Positions 1-8,427 of a DNA stretch of 41,013 bases are shown here, piece after piece (the stretch's first letter is position 1; each line of letters begins with the position of its first letter). A program made the translations under genes and the position numbers. Under the pieces are notes generated by a model, which made no database searches, had not been told where the DNA came from, and saw only the letters and a program-made list of their open reading frames with translations. Location of the stretch: the NCBI RefSeq assembly GCF_907164575.1, contig NZ_CAJQYY010000039.1, positions 1-41,013 of the forward strand, written 5' to 3'. The DNA comes from Paraburkholderia gardini (GTDB lineage: Bacteria; Pseudomonadota; Gammaproteobacteria; Burkholderiales; Burkholderiaceae).

Positions 1-116
1 TGATCAATGCGCAGAACTGCGTGCACTGCAAGACGTGCGACATCAAGGACCCGACGCAGAACATCGTGTGGGTCACGCCCGAAGGCGGCGGTGGGCCTAA
101 CTATCCGAATATGTGA
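1..116 (+). CDS. Electron-transfer-flavoprotein:ubiquinone oxidoreductase, C-terminal end (partial)
   Basis: Only the last 37 codons are present; the gene enters from the left edge, read from base 3, and stops with TGA at 114-116. The peptide has a Cys-x2-Cys-x2-Cys cluster (NCVHCKTCDIKDPTQNI) followed by a Pro-Glu-Gly-Gly-Gly-Gly-Pro tail. This is the [4Fe-4S] ligand region that ends ETF:quinone oxidoreductases, the membrane-bound enzymes passing electrons from acyl-CoA dehydrogenases through ETF to ubiquinone. Its position before a thiolase and a hydroxyacyl-CoA dehydrogenase gene fits a beta-oxidation setting. The rest of the protein is outside the window, so completeness cannot be judged. 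Confidence 0.85.
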   Translation, partial: INAQNCVHCKTCDIKDPTQNIVWVTPEGGGGPNYPNM

Positions 117-175
117 AGCGCGAGGCGGACTCGACAAGACAGTCCGCGTGCACCGTTTGAGTCAAGGAGTGAAAG

Positions 176-1363
176 ATGCAAAGAGAAGTCGTCGTTGTTA
201 GCGGTGTGCGTACGGCCATCGGCAAGTTCGGTGGCAGCCTGAAGGATTTGCCGCCGACTGAACTCGGCTCGCTCGTCGTGAGGGAAGTGTTGGCGCGTGC
301 CGAAGTGAAGGGAGACGACGTCGGACATGTTGTGTTCGGCAACGTCATTGCAACAGAGCCGAAAGACCTGTACCTGGCGCGTGTTGCGGCACTCAATGGT
401 GGTGTGTCGGAAGCGACGCCGGCCTTCACCGTGAATCGCCTGTGCGGCTCAGGTCTGCAGGCGATCGTCTCTGCCGCTCAGACAATCCTTCTCGGCGACG
501 CCGACATCGCGATCGGCGGCGGCGCGGAGAACATGAGCCGTGCACCTTACATTACGTCCGACGTGCGCTTTGGCGCAAGAATGGGCGATACGCGTCTCGT
601 CGACATGATGCTCGGCGCGTTGAACGATCCTTTTCATGCGATGCATATGGGCGTTACCGCCGAGAATGTCGCAGCGAGATACGGCATCACACGCGAGCAA
701 CAGGACGCGCTCGCAATCGAATCGCATCGCCGCGCGGCCCACGCAATCACAGAGGGCCGCTTCAAGGAGCAGATCCTGCCTGTCACGCGCAGGGTGAAGG
801 GCAAGGAAATCGCATTCGATACCGACGAGCACGTGCGTCATCAGCTCGATCCGGATGAGTTTGCACAGCTTCGTCCCGCGTTCCAGAAGGCCAAAGGCAC
901 CGTGACGGCGGGCAATGCGTCCGGTCTCAATGACGCGGCGGCCGCCATACTGATGATGGAGCGCGAAACCGCGCGGCAACGTGGCCTGAAGCCGCTGGCG
1001 CGTCTCGTTTCGTATGCGCATGCGGGCGTCGATCCGCGCTATATGGGAATCGGTCCGGTCCCCGCTACGCGCATCGCGCTTCAGCGCGCCGGTCTACGAA
1101 TCGAAGACCTCGACGTCATTGAGGCAAACGAGGCCTTCGCGGCACAAGCATGCGCGGTCAGTCAGGAATTGCAATTCGACCCGGCCAGGGTCAATCCGAA
1201 TGGGTCGGGGATTTCACTTGGACATCCGATCGGCGCGACGGGTGCATTGATTACCGTGAAAGCGCTTTATGAGCTGCAGCGGATCGGTGGCCGCCATGCG
1301 CTTGTGACCATGTGCATTGGCGGTGGACAGGGCATTGCCGCCGTGTTTGAGAATATGCAGTAG
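176..1363 (+). CDS. bktB: Acetyl-CoA acyltransferase / beta-ketothiolase, BktB type
   Basis: A 395-residue thiolase that reversibly condenses or cleaves acyl-CoA units (3-ketoacyl-CoA + CoA to acyl-CoA + acetyl-CoA). The nucleophilic Cys90 lies in NRLCGSG, His350 in GHPIGATG and Cys380 in CIGGGQG, as in the family. The length and the stretch NRLCGSGLQAIVSAAQ match, from memory, the Cupriavidus BktB thiolase, which accepts longer substrates and supplies polyhydroxyalkanoate precursors. The start has a good ribosome site (AAGGAG, 6 bases before ATG). It lies 59 bp after the ETF:quinone oxidoreductase gene and 28 bp before a broken hydroxyacyl-CoA dehydrogenase gene, so the three probably formed one beta-oxidation operon. 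Assignment to BktB rather than PhaA or AtoB rests on motif similarity only. Confidence 0.9.
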   Translation: MQREVVVVSGVRTAIGKFGGSLKDLPPTELGSLVVREVLARAEVKGDDVGHVVFGNVIATEPKDLYLARVAALNGGVSEATPAFTVNRLCGSGLQAIVSAAQTILLGDADIAIGGGAENMSRAPYITSDVRFGARMGDTRLVDMMLGALNDPFHAMHMGVTAENVAARYGITREQQDALAIESHRRAAHAITEGRFKEQILPVTRRVKGKEIAFDTDEHVRHQLDPDEFAQLRPAFQKAKGTVTAGNASGLNDAAAAILMMERETARQRGLKPLARLVSYAHAGVDPRYMGIGPVPATRIALQRAGLRIEDLDVIEANEAFAAQACAVSQELQFDPARVNPNGSGISLGHPIGATGALITVKALYELQRIGGRHALVTMCIGGGQGIAAVFENMQ

Positions 1364-1391
1364 CGCGACGCACTGCATCGGGAGAAAGAAA

Positions 1392-2243
1392 ATGGTGATG
1401 AAAATCGAAACGGTTGGGATCGTCGGAGCGGGCACGATGGGCAACGGTATCGCCCAGACTGTCGCGATGGGGGGCTCAGGGCGGTCATGATAGACATCCA
1501 CGAGACTGCGCTGGAAGCGGGTATGGCGACATTGGCGGGTAGTCTCGAACGACTCGTATCAAAAGGCAAAATCGATGCAGCCGCGCGTGACAATGCGCTC
1601 GCCCGTATCGAAACGTCGACTGACTATCAGCGTCTCGCTGATGTCGATATCGTGATCGAAGCAGCCACGGAAAACGGCGAACTGAAAAACCGTATCCTGC
1701 GACAGATCGAAGCCGCGGTCCGGCCCGATTATTGCGTCGAACACGTCGTCGATTTCGATCACCACACTCGGTGCGACGCTGGCGGACCCATCGCGCTTCA
1801 TCGGCATGCACTTTTTTAATCCGGTGCCGCTGCTTGCGCTAGTGGAAATCATTCGTGGTTTGCAGACCAGCGCTGAAACCGAAGCAGCCGTACGCGAGCT
1901 CACGTTGCGTCTCGACAAGTCGCCGGTCGGCGTCAGGAACTCCCCGGGTTTCGTGGTCAACCGGATTCTCGTGCCCATGATCAACGAGGCGTTCTTTGTG
2001 CTGGCCGAGGGCGTGGCCACGGCAGAAGAGATCGACGCGGGCATGCGCCTCGGCGCAAATCACCCGATCGGCCCCCTGGCGCTCGCCGATCTGATCGGTC
2101 TGGACGTCTGCCTGTCGGTGATGGATGTTCTCTTCAATGACTTTCGCGATTCGAAATACCGTGCGTGTCCGTTGCTGAGGGAATACGTAGCCGCCGGGCA
2201 ACTCGGACGGAAAACGAAGCGCGGTGTGTATCAGTACGGCTAG
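1392..2243 (+). pseudogene. 3-hydroxyacyl-CoA (3-hydroxybutyryl-CoA) dehydrogenase, two frameshifts
   Basis: Read across frames, 852 bp encode a full-length (about 283 residue) NAD-dependent 3-hydroxyacyl-CoA dehydrogenase, which oxidises 3-hydroxyacyl-CoA to 3-ketoacyl-CoA for the thiolase upstream. The start carries the nucleotide-binding motif GIVGAGTMGNGIAQ, the middle has IASNTSSISIT and HFFNP (catalytic His), and the end has NSPGFVVNR and HPIGPLALADLIGLD. One base is missing near 1471-1478 after a run of six G, so frame one stops at 1488-1490. A net +1 shift near 1728-1732 then returns to the first frame. The two shifts cancel, and the middle third (about 1480-1730) is still protein-like in its own frame. 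Either the gene is a recent pseudogene or there are two sequencing errors. No single open frame spans the gene. Confidence 0.85.
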
Positions 2244-2345
2244 ATTCAGCCGCCTGTCTGGCCCTGACTTCCCTGAAGATCGACAGGGCCGGCCGGGACT
2301 GTCGTTCGATAATCGTTAGGCCTGCTGCCGGTCCAATGCCGGCTC

Positions 2346-3008
2346 GTGAAATTCCAGGGCGAGTCCGAGCACAAGGAGGTGTGCGCCATTGAGGCAACCT
2401 ATGCCTTACTGGCACGGGACTGTGGTCTGGATATGCCAGAAACTGCCTGGTTTGATGTGGATACGAAGCTGGCAGCTTTCGGTATCGCCCGTTTTGATCG
2501 CGAAGGTAGTCGGCGTGTGCCGGTCCATACCGTTGCCGGTGCGCTAAACGCCAACTTTCGCGTTCCGTCGTCCGTGGACTACACGTCCATGCTGCGCCTC
2601 ACAGGTTTCATGACGCGCGATGTCCGCGAAATCCTTAAGGCTTACGAACGCTGCGTGTTCAATGTGATCTTTCACAATCGCGATGATCACGCGAAGAATT
2701 TCTCCTTCCGCATGAACGATCGCGGCCACTGGCGGTTCTCTCCGGCCTATGGCCTGACCTTCAGCGAAGGTCCGGGCGGTGAACATCAAATGGATATTTG
2801 CGGCGAGGGCCGCACGCCGGCCAAAGCCGATCTGCTTAAACTGGCAAGCCAGACGAACATCAAAAGGGTGGACGCCATCGCCGCCATCGAGCGCATCAGC
2901 GCCGTCGCAGCAGACTTCACCAAAACCGCCAGGCGCTTTCCGATCCGGAAGGCAACGGTCGAACAGATCGCAAAAAAAATCGACACCAACCGGAGCCGCA
3001 TGGCCTGA
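2346..3008 (+). pseudogene. HipA-family kinase toxin, N-terminally truncated
   Basis: The open frame (GTG at 2346, 220 codons) matches the C-terminal half of HipA serine/threonine kinases, which phosphorylate a tRNA synthetase and are normally neutralised by HipB. The catalytic loop HNRDDHAKNFSFRM sits near residues 110-123, and the metal-binding DFG-equivalent region is FSPAYGLTF near 131-139. Full HipA proteins have over 400 residues; the N-terminal subdomain and the nucleotide-lobe start are missing. An in-frame TAA at 2310 closes the frame upstream, and I could not recognise the lost part in the other frames. No hipB-like antitoxin gene is adjacent. The frame begins only about 100 bp after the broken dehydrogenase gene, so both probably lie at a rearrangement. 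The fragment is unlikely to be an active kinase. Confidence 0.7.
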
Positions 3009-3159
3009 CATTCAGGCGATGGTCCAGGCCTGACGCGACGAGCCTGCGGGGTGCATCAAGCCAGAACTGACGGGCGGTGCCTTCGACGTGCGGGCGAACC
3101 CGGGCGCGGGTGATGGTGAATACGAGACTCAACCGAAGGCGCGGGCGTGAAGGCAGGTT

Positions 3160-3930
3160 TCAGTTCGTCGTGGCGCGCATTGCCCGATACTCGCGGCGCA
3201 CGATATCCATCAGCTCCGCGACCGACGTGCTTGCGGCTTCCCGCTGATAGGTCACGCGGCCACGCTGCATCAGCATCACGCGATCGGCGATATCGAGCGT
3301 CTGTGCGTAGTTGTGCATGATCATGATGATGGACAGGCCGCCTTTCTCCTTGAGCCGAAGGATCAGGTCGATAATCAGCCCTGCCTCGCGTGCGCCCATT
3401 GCGGCGAGCGGCTCGTCGAGCAGGAGTATCTTCGCATTCGAATTGACCGCGCGCGCAACGGCGATTGCCTGTCGCTGCCCGCCGGAAAGCTGCTCGACCG
3501 GCAGATCCACCGAAGGGACATGTACACCGATTTCCTCGAGACATTCCGCGGCGCGGGCACGCATCGCGCGATTGTTCAACAGCCTTATTGGACCGCGACG
3601 GATGATCTCGCGGTTCAAAAACATGTTGTGGTAAATACTGAGCGAATTGGCGAGTGCGAGATCCTGGTACACGCACTCGATGCCAAGCGAACGGGCATGA
3701 TCGACGGAACGCAACAACGTTTCCTCGCCGCCCACAAAAAGCTTGCCCGTGGTCTGCTGATGAAACCCGGTCAGGATCTTGATCAGCGTCGACTTGCCGG
3801 CGCCATTGTCGCCAAGCACGCCGAGAATCTCGCCCTGTCTTAGCGTGAGCGAAACGCCGTCAAGCGCGGTGACCGCGCCGAAACGCTTGACGATGTCTTC
3901 GCCGCGCAGCGCCTCGATCACTTCGGCCAT
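3160..3930 (-). CDS. Sugar ABC transporter ATP-binding protein (FrcA/RbsA-like, single domain)
   Basis: A 256-residue ATPase that powers a CUT2-type sugar importer at the inner membrane. It has Walker A GDNGAGKST (about residues 41-49), the signature LSGGQRQ (about 147), Walker B ILLLDEP (about 168) and a switch His in IMIMHNY. It carries one nucleotide-binding domain, as in FrcA-type systems, rather than the tandem pair of RbsA. ATG at 3930-3928 overlaps the permease stop by one base (TGATG), so translation is probably coupled; a GTG one codon earlier is the alternative start. It is the last gene of a leftward operon with a permease and a binding protein. The substrate is unknown; a pentose, deoxyhexose or sugar acid is likely from the sugar-acid-type dehydratase across the promoter region. 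Confidence 0.9.
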   Translation of the reverse strand: MAEVIEALRGEDIVKRFGAVTALDGVSLTLRQGEILGVLGDNGAGKSTLIKILTGFHQQTTGKLFVGGEETLLRSVDHARSLGIECVYQDLALANSLSIYHNMFLNREIIRRGPIRLLNNRAMRARAAECLEEIGVHVPSVDLPVEQLSGGQRQAIAVARAVNSNAKILLLDEPLAAMGAREAGLIIDLILRLKEKGGLSIIMIMHNYAQTLDIADRVMLMQRGRVTYQREAASTSVAELMDIVRREYRAMRATTN

Positions 3931-4934
3931 CACAACTCTCCCTTGCGCGCGAGACGAACGACGTGAATGTTGAAGATCATCGCGCCAAGGATCGCCGCGC
4001 CAAGAATCATGTTGAACGTGAAGGCATTGATCCCGATGAGCGTGAAGCCATCGTTGAGGATGCCGAGCACCGCCGCGCCAATCAGCCCGCCGATGATCGT
4101 GCCCGAGCCGCCGGCAAGCGGCGTGCCGCCAATCACGGCGGCGGCAATCGCGAGAAACATGATCTGGTTGCCGCCCGCCTGCGGATCGATCGACGTGATG
4201 CGAAAGCCTTCCAGGATGCCGGTAAAGCCCGCAAGCAACGCGGCAAGGATGAAGTTGCCGAGCTTGAGGCGGCTGACATGTATGCCGGCTTCACTCGCGC
4301 CAAGTGGATTGGCGCCGGACGCGATCGTATGTAGTCCCCAGCGCGTATAACGAAGCAGGACGTGCATCATCGCGGCAATCGCGACCGTCCAGATGATCTC
4401 GCTGTAGCCCCAGCCGCCCATGAATGCCGCAAAAAAGGTTGAATCCTCCGGCGGCGCAACCGGCGTGCCGCGTGAAATCGTCAGCGTGAGACCATTGACG
4501 AAAAACAGTGTGCCTAACGTCGTGACGAAAGAGGGGATGCGAAGATACACCGTTACCGCGCCGTTGATCAGGCCGACCACGCCGGCGGCGAGAACACCGC
4601 TCAGCAACGAGAGCCATGGGGGCAGGCCTGCTTCGTGCGCGAAGTGCATGATGAACGGCGCAAATGCAAAGACCATCCCGGCCGAAAGATCGATCTCGCC
4701 GCCGATCATCAGCATGATTTCGCCAAACGCAATGATCGCCACCGGAGCGATGAACTGCGAGAGATTCTGAAGGCTTGCGCTCGTCAGCAGAAAATCATGA
4801 TTGACGGTTTCAAAGTAAATGCTAAGGATGAGCGCGACCGCGAAGATGCGAATCTCGCTGGAACGCCCGAGCGCGCCAGACCAGCGCCTCGGGCGTTTGG
4901 CGGATTGAGTGGTATCCGTCACGGATGACGTCAC
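3930..4934 (-). CDS. Sugar ABC transporter permease (RbsC/FrcC-like)
   Basis: A 334-residue integral membrane protein of the BPD_transp_2 family, with a cytoplasmic N-terminus of about 25 residues and roughly 8-10 hydrophobic segments. Family signatures include GEIMLMIGGEIDLSAG (about 71-86), RIPSFVTTLGT, and the late GGTPLAGGSGTIIGGLIGA (about 271-289). It forms the channel of the CUT2 importer with the ATPase downstream and the binding protein upstream. The start is GTG at 4934-4932, which overlaps the stop of the binding-protein gene (GTGA), and its own stop overlaps the ATPase start. Such tight packing indicates one transcript with coupled translation. Confidence 0.9.
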   Translation of the reverse strand: MTSSVTDTTQSAKRPRRWSGALGRSSEIRIFAVALILSIYFETVNHDFLLTSASLQNLSQFIAPVAIIAFGEIMLMIGGEIDLSAGMVFAFAPFIMHFAHEAGLPPWLSLLSGVLAAGVVGLINGAVTVYLRIPSFVTTLGTLFFVNGLTLTISRGTPVAPPEDSTFFAAFMGGWGYSEIIWTVAIAAMMHVLLRYTRWGLHTIASGANPLGASEAGIHVSRLKLGNFILAALLAGFTGILEGFRITSIDPQAGGNQIMFLAIAAAVIGGTPLAGGSGTIIGGLIGAAVLGILNDGFTLIGINAFTFNMILGAAILGAMIFNIHVVRLARKGEL

Positions 4935-6010
4935 CCTTTGATCGCACCCGTACGTGGCACGATCTGGGCTTTGGTGCTCTTGCCCTCATAACGTGTCGAG
5001 GTGGTCAGGTAAGGATCGACCGTGCCCTTCGTGACGAACTTCAGACCCGTGTTGATGTTGGCGGGTCCAACAAGGCCACCGGAGGCAAGGAAGGTGAACG
5101 CTTCGACCACGGTATAGAAACCCTGAACGTACGGCTGCTGGTCGATCGTGAAATCGAGGAAGCCGTCATGGATCAGGTCGACCGTGCGTGGCAGCAGATC
5201 GAAGCCGCCGCCATGAACACCCTTCGATGGCAGACTGGATTCCTTCATGACCTCCGCAACGCCCTGCGTGCTGCCCGCATCGACCGCGAACATGCCTTTG
5301 AGGTCCTGATGGCCCAGATAGAATGATTTGATCTTCGATAGTTCTTCGTTGACTGTCGCGCCGGTTGCGATGGTCTGCACGTCGATTTTCTTGCCCGACT
5401 TCTTGATGGCCGCGACCGCGCCGTCAAGCCGCGGCTGGATGTTGAGCTGGCCAGGCGTCGCGATGAAGAGCGCGACGAGGCCGCTATCGATCAGGCTCAC
5501 GATGCGCTCGCCCATCTGGTAACCCGACAGGTACAGGTCCTGTCCGATATACGCAAGACGCGGATTCGTCGAACCCGAAGGTGCATCCGCGTTATAGGCA
5601 AAGACGGGAATGCCGGCATCGAGCGCGGCCTGGATCGGTTTGTCGAACGCTCTTGGGTCGACGATCGGCACGGCGATCGCGTCGGCCTTCGCGGCCACCG
5701 CGGCGTTGACCGCGTTCACCATTTCGGCGATGTCGGCGTTGGCCGAACCGGTCCACTGATAATCCATGCCGAGCAGGGCAGTGGCGTCCTGAATGCCGTA
5801 TTGCGTCGGAACGAAAAACGGATTCGTCGTGACGTGGTTGACGAAAACGATCTTCCAGCGCTTGTGCGCGGGAAAGGATCCGCCTTCGGCCGCCTGCGCC
5901 GGCGTGATCGCGCCACCTAGCAGTGCAAGTGCGGCAGACAGACCCGCACCCTGCAGCAGCCCGCGACGCATGCCCTGGACTTCACCTTTGTCTTCTTTGT
6001 CTTGCGCCAT
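4931..6010 (-). CDS. Sugar ABC transporter periplasmic binding protein
   Basis: A 359-residue type I (ribose-binding-like) periplasmic protein that delivers substrate to the permease. The chosen ATG (6010-6008) follows an AGGAGAC ribosome site; the frame extends to 6076 but without such a site. Residues 14-40 hold a twin-arginine-like signal (MRRGLLQG, then a hydrophobic stretch ending TPAQA), so export may be by Tat rather than Sec. The mature part has VNHVTTNPFF, AIAVPIVDPRAFDKPIQAALDAG and the hinge-proximal QPYVQGFYTV, all usual for the RbsB/FrcB fold. It is first in the leftward operon, and transcription should start in the 6010-6353 region it shares with the dehydratase gene. The ligand cannot be told from sequence alone. 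Confidence 0.88.
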   Translation of the reverse strand: MAQDKEDKGEVQGMRRGLLQGAGLSAALALLGGAITPAQAAEGGSFPAHKRWKIVFVNHVTTNPFFVPTQYGIQDATALLGMDYQWTGSANADIAEMVNAVNAAVAAKADAIAVPIVDPRAFDKPIQAALDAGIPVFAYNADAPSGSTNPRLAYIGQDLYLSGYQMGERIVSLIDSGLVALFIATPGQLNIQPRLDGAVAAIKKSGKKIDVQTIATGATVNEELSKIKSFYLGHQDLKGMFAVDAGSTQGVAEVMKESSLPSKGVHGGGFDLLPRTVDLIHDGFLDFTIDQQPYVQGFYTVVEAFTFLASGGLVGPANINTGLKFVTKGTVDPYLTTSTRYEGKSTKAQIVPRTGAIKG

Positions 6011-6186
6011 CTCAGTCTCCTGTCTTTCAGTTATCAGACACTTCACTGTGCATGACGGCGCAGGCCGGAAAAGCACCGTAGCCGGGCATCACGTCCTGAA
6101 TGAACCCCGCGGGCATGCGCACACGCATGGCAACGTTGCCGAAAATCCTATATCACGCCCTTTTACCTATTAATCGATGTATACCC

Positions 6187-6207
6187 TTAACTAGTCCGAC
6201 TAATTAA
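6187..6207. promoter_or_regulatory. FadR-like operator palindrome in the divergent promoter region
   Basis: Two 10-base arms, TTAACTAGTC (6187-6196) and GACTAATTAA (6198-6207), are inverted copies with one mismatch around a central C. The core CTAGTCCGACTA resembles the CTGGTCCGACCAG core of FadR operators. It lies between the start of the leftward transporter operon (6010) and the dehydratase gene (6353). The GntR/FCD regulator at 10548-11276 is the obvious candidate to bind it. The 6011-6352 interval also holds a perfect 13-bp palindrome at 6312-6324 (ATAGTATTACTAT) just ahead of the dehydratase ribosome site. Nothing else was recognised there. Confidence 0.55.
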
Positions 6208-6352
6208 CCCGCGCGGTGCGCCAGAGGTCGTGGAAGTACGGAGAGCTGTGCAGCACAGCACGTTTATGACGGAGCGCCTGGTCGACATGATCTTCACGAA
6301 GCGCCACTTGAATAGTATTACTATCGAGGTGCTTTCAAGGAGGAGAAGGGAC

Positions 6353-8095
6353 ATGAGCCAGGGAAAACGCCCACTACGCTCTGCACAATGGTTCGGTTCG
6401 GCCGACAAAAACGGCTTCATGTACCGGAGCTGGATGAAAAACCAGGGCATTCCCGATCACGAGTTCGGCGGAAAGCCAATTATTGGGATCTGTAATACGT
6501 GGTCCGAGCTGACACCTTGTAACGCACATTTTCGAAAGCTTGCCGAACACGTGAAGCGCGGCGTGCTGGAAGCGGGTGGTTTTCCGGTCGAATTCCCCGT
6601 GTTTTCCAACGGCGAATCGAACCTGCGTCCCACGGCCATGCTGACGCGCAATCTCGCGAGCATGGACGTCGAGGAATCGATACGCGGCAATCCGGTCGAC
6701 GCGGTCGTGCTGCTCGTCGGTTGCGACAAGACCACGCCGGCGCTTTTGATGGGCGCGGCAAGCTGCGACGTGCCGGCGATCGCCGTAAGCGGCGGCCCGA
6801 TGCTCAACGGCAAGCATCAGGGCCGCGATATCGGTTCGGGCACGATCGTCTGGCAATTGAGCGAGCAGGTGAAGGCGGGCAAGATCTCGCTGCATGATTT
6901 CATGTCGGCCGAAGCCGGCATGTCGCGCTCCGCGGGCACCTGCAACACGATGGGCACGGCGTCGACAATGGCATGCATGGCAGAGGTGTTGGGCGTCTCG
7001 CTTCCCCACAACGCCGCGATTCCCGCCGTGGATGCGCGCCGCTATGTTCTCGCGCACATGTCGGGCATGCGCATCGTCGAGATGGCGCTCGATGATCTGC
7101 GTCTGTCGCAACTGCTTACGCGTGAAGCGTTCGAAAATGCGATTCGTGTGAATGCGGCGATTGGCGGTTCGACGAACGCGGCGATCCATCTGAAGGCGAT
7201 CGCGGGGCGCATCGGCGTAAGTCTTGAACTTGACGACTGGACGCGCATCGGTCGCGGCACGCCGACGCTCGTCGATCTGCAACCGTCAGGGCGTTATCTG
7301 ATGGAGGAGTTCTATTACGCGGGCGGCCTGCCGGCGGTGGTGCGTCGCCTTGGCGAGGCTGGGCTTTTACCGTATCCGGATGCACTGACTGCGAACGGTC
7401 ATTCGCTGTGGGACAACTGCAAGGACGCGCCGCTTTACGACGACGCAGTGATCCGCCCGCTCGACAAACCCGTGTTCCCCGATGGCGGGTTGTTCGTGCT
7501 GCGTGGCAATCTCGCGCCGAACGGGGCGGTGCTCAAACCTTCAGCGTCGACACCCGCGCTGCTCAGGCATCGTGGACGCGCTGTCGTGTTCGAGAACCTG
7601 GAGGATTACAAGGCGCGCATCGGCGCGGCCGATCTCGACGTCACGGCCGATTCCGTGCTGGTGTTGAAGAACTGCGGCCCGAAGGGATATCCCGGCATGG
7701 CCGAAGTGGGCAACATGGGACTGCCGCCGAAATTGCTGGCGCAAGGCGTGACCGACATGGTGCGCATTTCCGATGCCCGTATGAGCGGCACCGCGTACGG
7801 AACGGTGGTGCTGCACGTGGCGCCCGAGGCGCGCGCGGGCGGCCCGCTTGCAGTGGTTCAGGACGGCGACTGGATCGTACTGGATTGTGATGCGGGGCGG
7901 TTGCATCTCGACATAAGCGACGCAGAACTGTCTACGCGGCTTGCAGCGTGGCGCGCGACGCACAGGGACGATCCCGCTGACGCAAGCGGCTACCGGCATC
8001 TGTACGTAGAGCACGTCCTGCAGGCGGACCAGGGGTGCGATTTCGATTTCCTGGTGGGTTGCCGGGGCGCCGAGGTGCCCCGACATTCGCATTGA
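6353..8095 (+). CDS. IlvD/Edd-family dehydratase (sugar-acid dehydratase type, e.g. L-arabinonate)
   Basis: A 580-residue iron-sulfur dehydratase that would remove water from a 2,3-dihydroxy acid such as an aldonate. ATG at 6353 is preceded by AAGGAGGAG; the frame is open from 6230, but that part has no family similarity. Cluster cysteines are seen in GICNTWSELTPCN (47 and 56), GCDKTTP (about 124) and AGTCNTMGTAS (about 195). The C-terminal half has KNCGPKGYPGMAEVGNMG and SDARMSGTAYG, as in the family. The start, with SAQWFGSADKNGFMYRSWMK, is typical of L-arabinonate or other sugar-acid dehydratases rather than of the valine/isoleucine pathway IlvD. A sugar ABC operon facing it supports a role in sugar-acid breakdown. 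The exact substrate is not determined. Confidence 0.88.
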   Translation: MSQGKRPLRSAQWFGSADKNGFMYRSWMKNQGIPDHEFGGKPIIGICNTWSELTPCNAHFRKLAEHVKRGVLEAGGFPVEFPVFSNGESNLRPTAMLTRNLASMDVEESIRGNPVDAVVLLVGCDKTTPALLMGAASCDVPAIAVSGGPMLNGKHQGRDIGSGTIVWQLSEQVKAGKISLHDFMSAEAGMSRSAGTCNTMGTASTMACMAEVLGVSLPHNAAIPAVDARRYVLAHMSGMRIVEMALDDLRLSQLLTREAFENAIRVNAAIGGSTNAAIHLKAIAGRIGVSLELDDWTRIGRGTPTLVDLQPSGRYLMEEFYYAGGLPAVVRRLGEAGLLPYPDALTANGHSLWDNCKDAPLYDDAVIRPLDKPVFPDGGLFVLRGNLAPNGAVLKPSASTPALLRHRGRAVVFENLEDYKARIGAADLDVTADSVLVLKNCGPKGYPGMAEVGNMGLPPKLLAQGVTDMVRISDARMSGTAYGTVVLHVAPEARAGGPLAVVQDGDWIVLDCDAGRLHLDISDAELSTRLAAWRATHRDDPADASGYRHLYVEHVLQADQGCDFDFLVGCRGAEVPRHSH

Positions 8096-8132
8096 CATGC
8101 GTTACCCGCGTGGGCGAATCCGCGCGGGATCC

Positions 8133-8148
8133 ATCTGGATATCCGGAT
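8133..8148. repeat. 16-bp palindrome, copy 1 (one mismatch)
   Basis: ATCTGGATATCCGGAT is a near-perfect palindrome that differs by one base from the perfect 16-bp palindrome at 10530-10545. It lies 37 bp after the dehydratase stop codon. It may be an operator or one edge of a rearranged block; the two copies bracket the genes from the dehydrogenase remnant to the VOC gene. Confidence 0.6.
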
Positions 8149-8245
8149 TCCATGGCTGGTTTCTGCGTGTGCGACACAACAGTCGCTGCGTGGGGCGGTC
8201 GTTACTTCCTGGACGCCGAACGGCCATCTGCGGACCCTCATCCCA

Positions 8246-8323
8246 GCGAAACGCCTTGACGACTTCGGCGCCTATGCCCTGCGATGCGCCGGTAACGACG
8301 ACAACCTTTTGTGACGTGCTCAT
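8246..8323 (-). pseudogene. Short-chain dehydrogenase/reductase, N-terminal remnant
   Basis: From ATG at 8323 the first 26 codons encode a clear SDR start with the NAD(P)-binding motif TGASQGIG and the following helix EVVKAF. After about 8246 the frame stays open to 8102, but the residues no longer resemble any SDR. A complete SDR has about 250 residues, so only the 5' tenth survives. Sugar dehydrogenases of this family often sit beside sugar-acid dehydratases and GntR regulators, so this is likely the relic of a pathway enzyme belonging with the neighbouring dehydratase. The breakpoint is about 100 bp from the palindrome at 8133-8148. The 8324-8427 stretch has no gene that I can recognise. 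Confidence 0.65.
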
Positions 8324-8427
8324 GCTTGACCCAGGAAATTATTGCTCGGCTGCAACGCCGATCGGGCTGGCAGCCCAGATCAAGGCAAATGAAGGTGCGT
8401 TGATTCAGGTTTCGCCTTAACCGGCGA

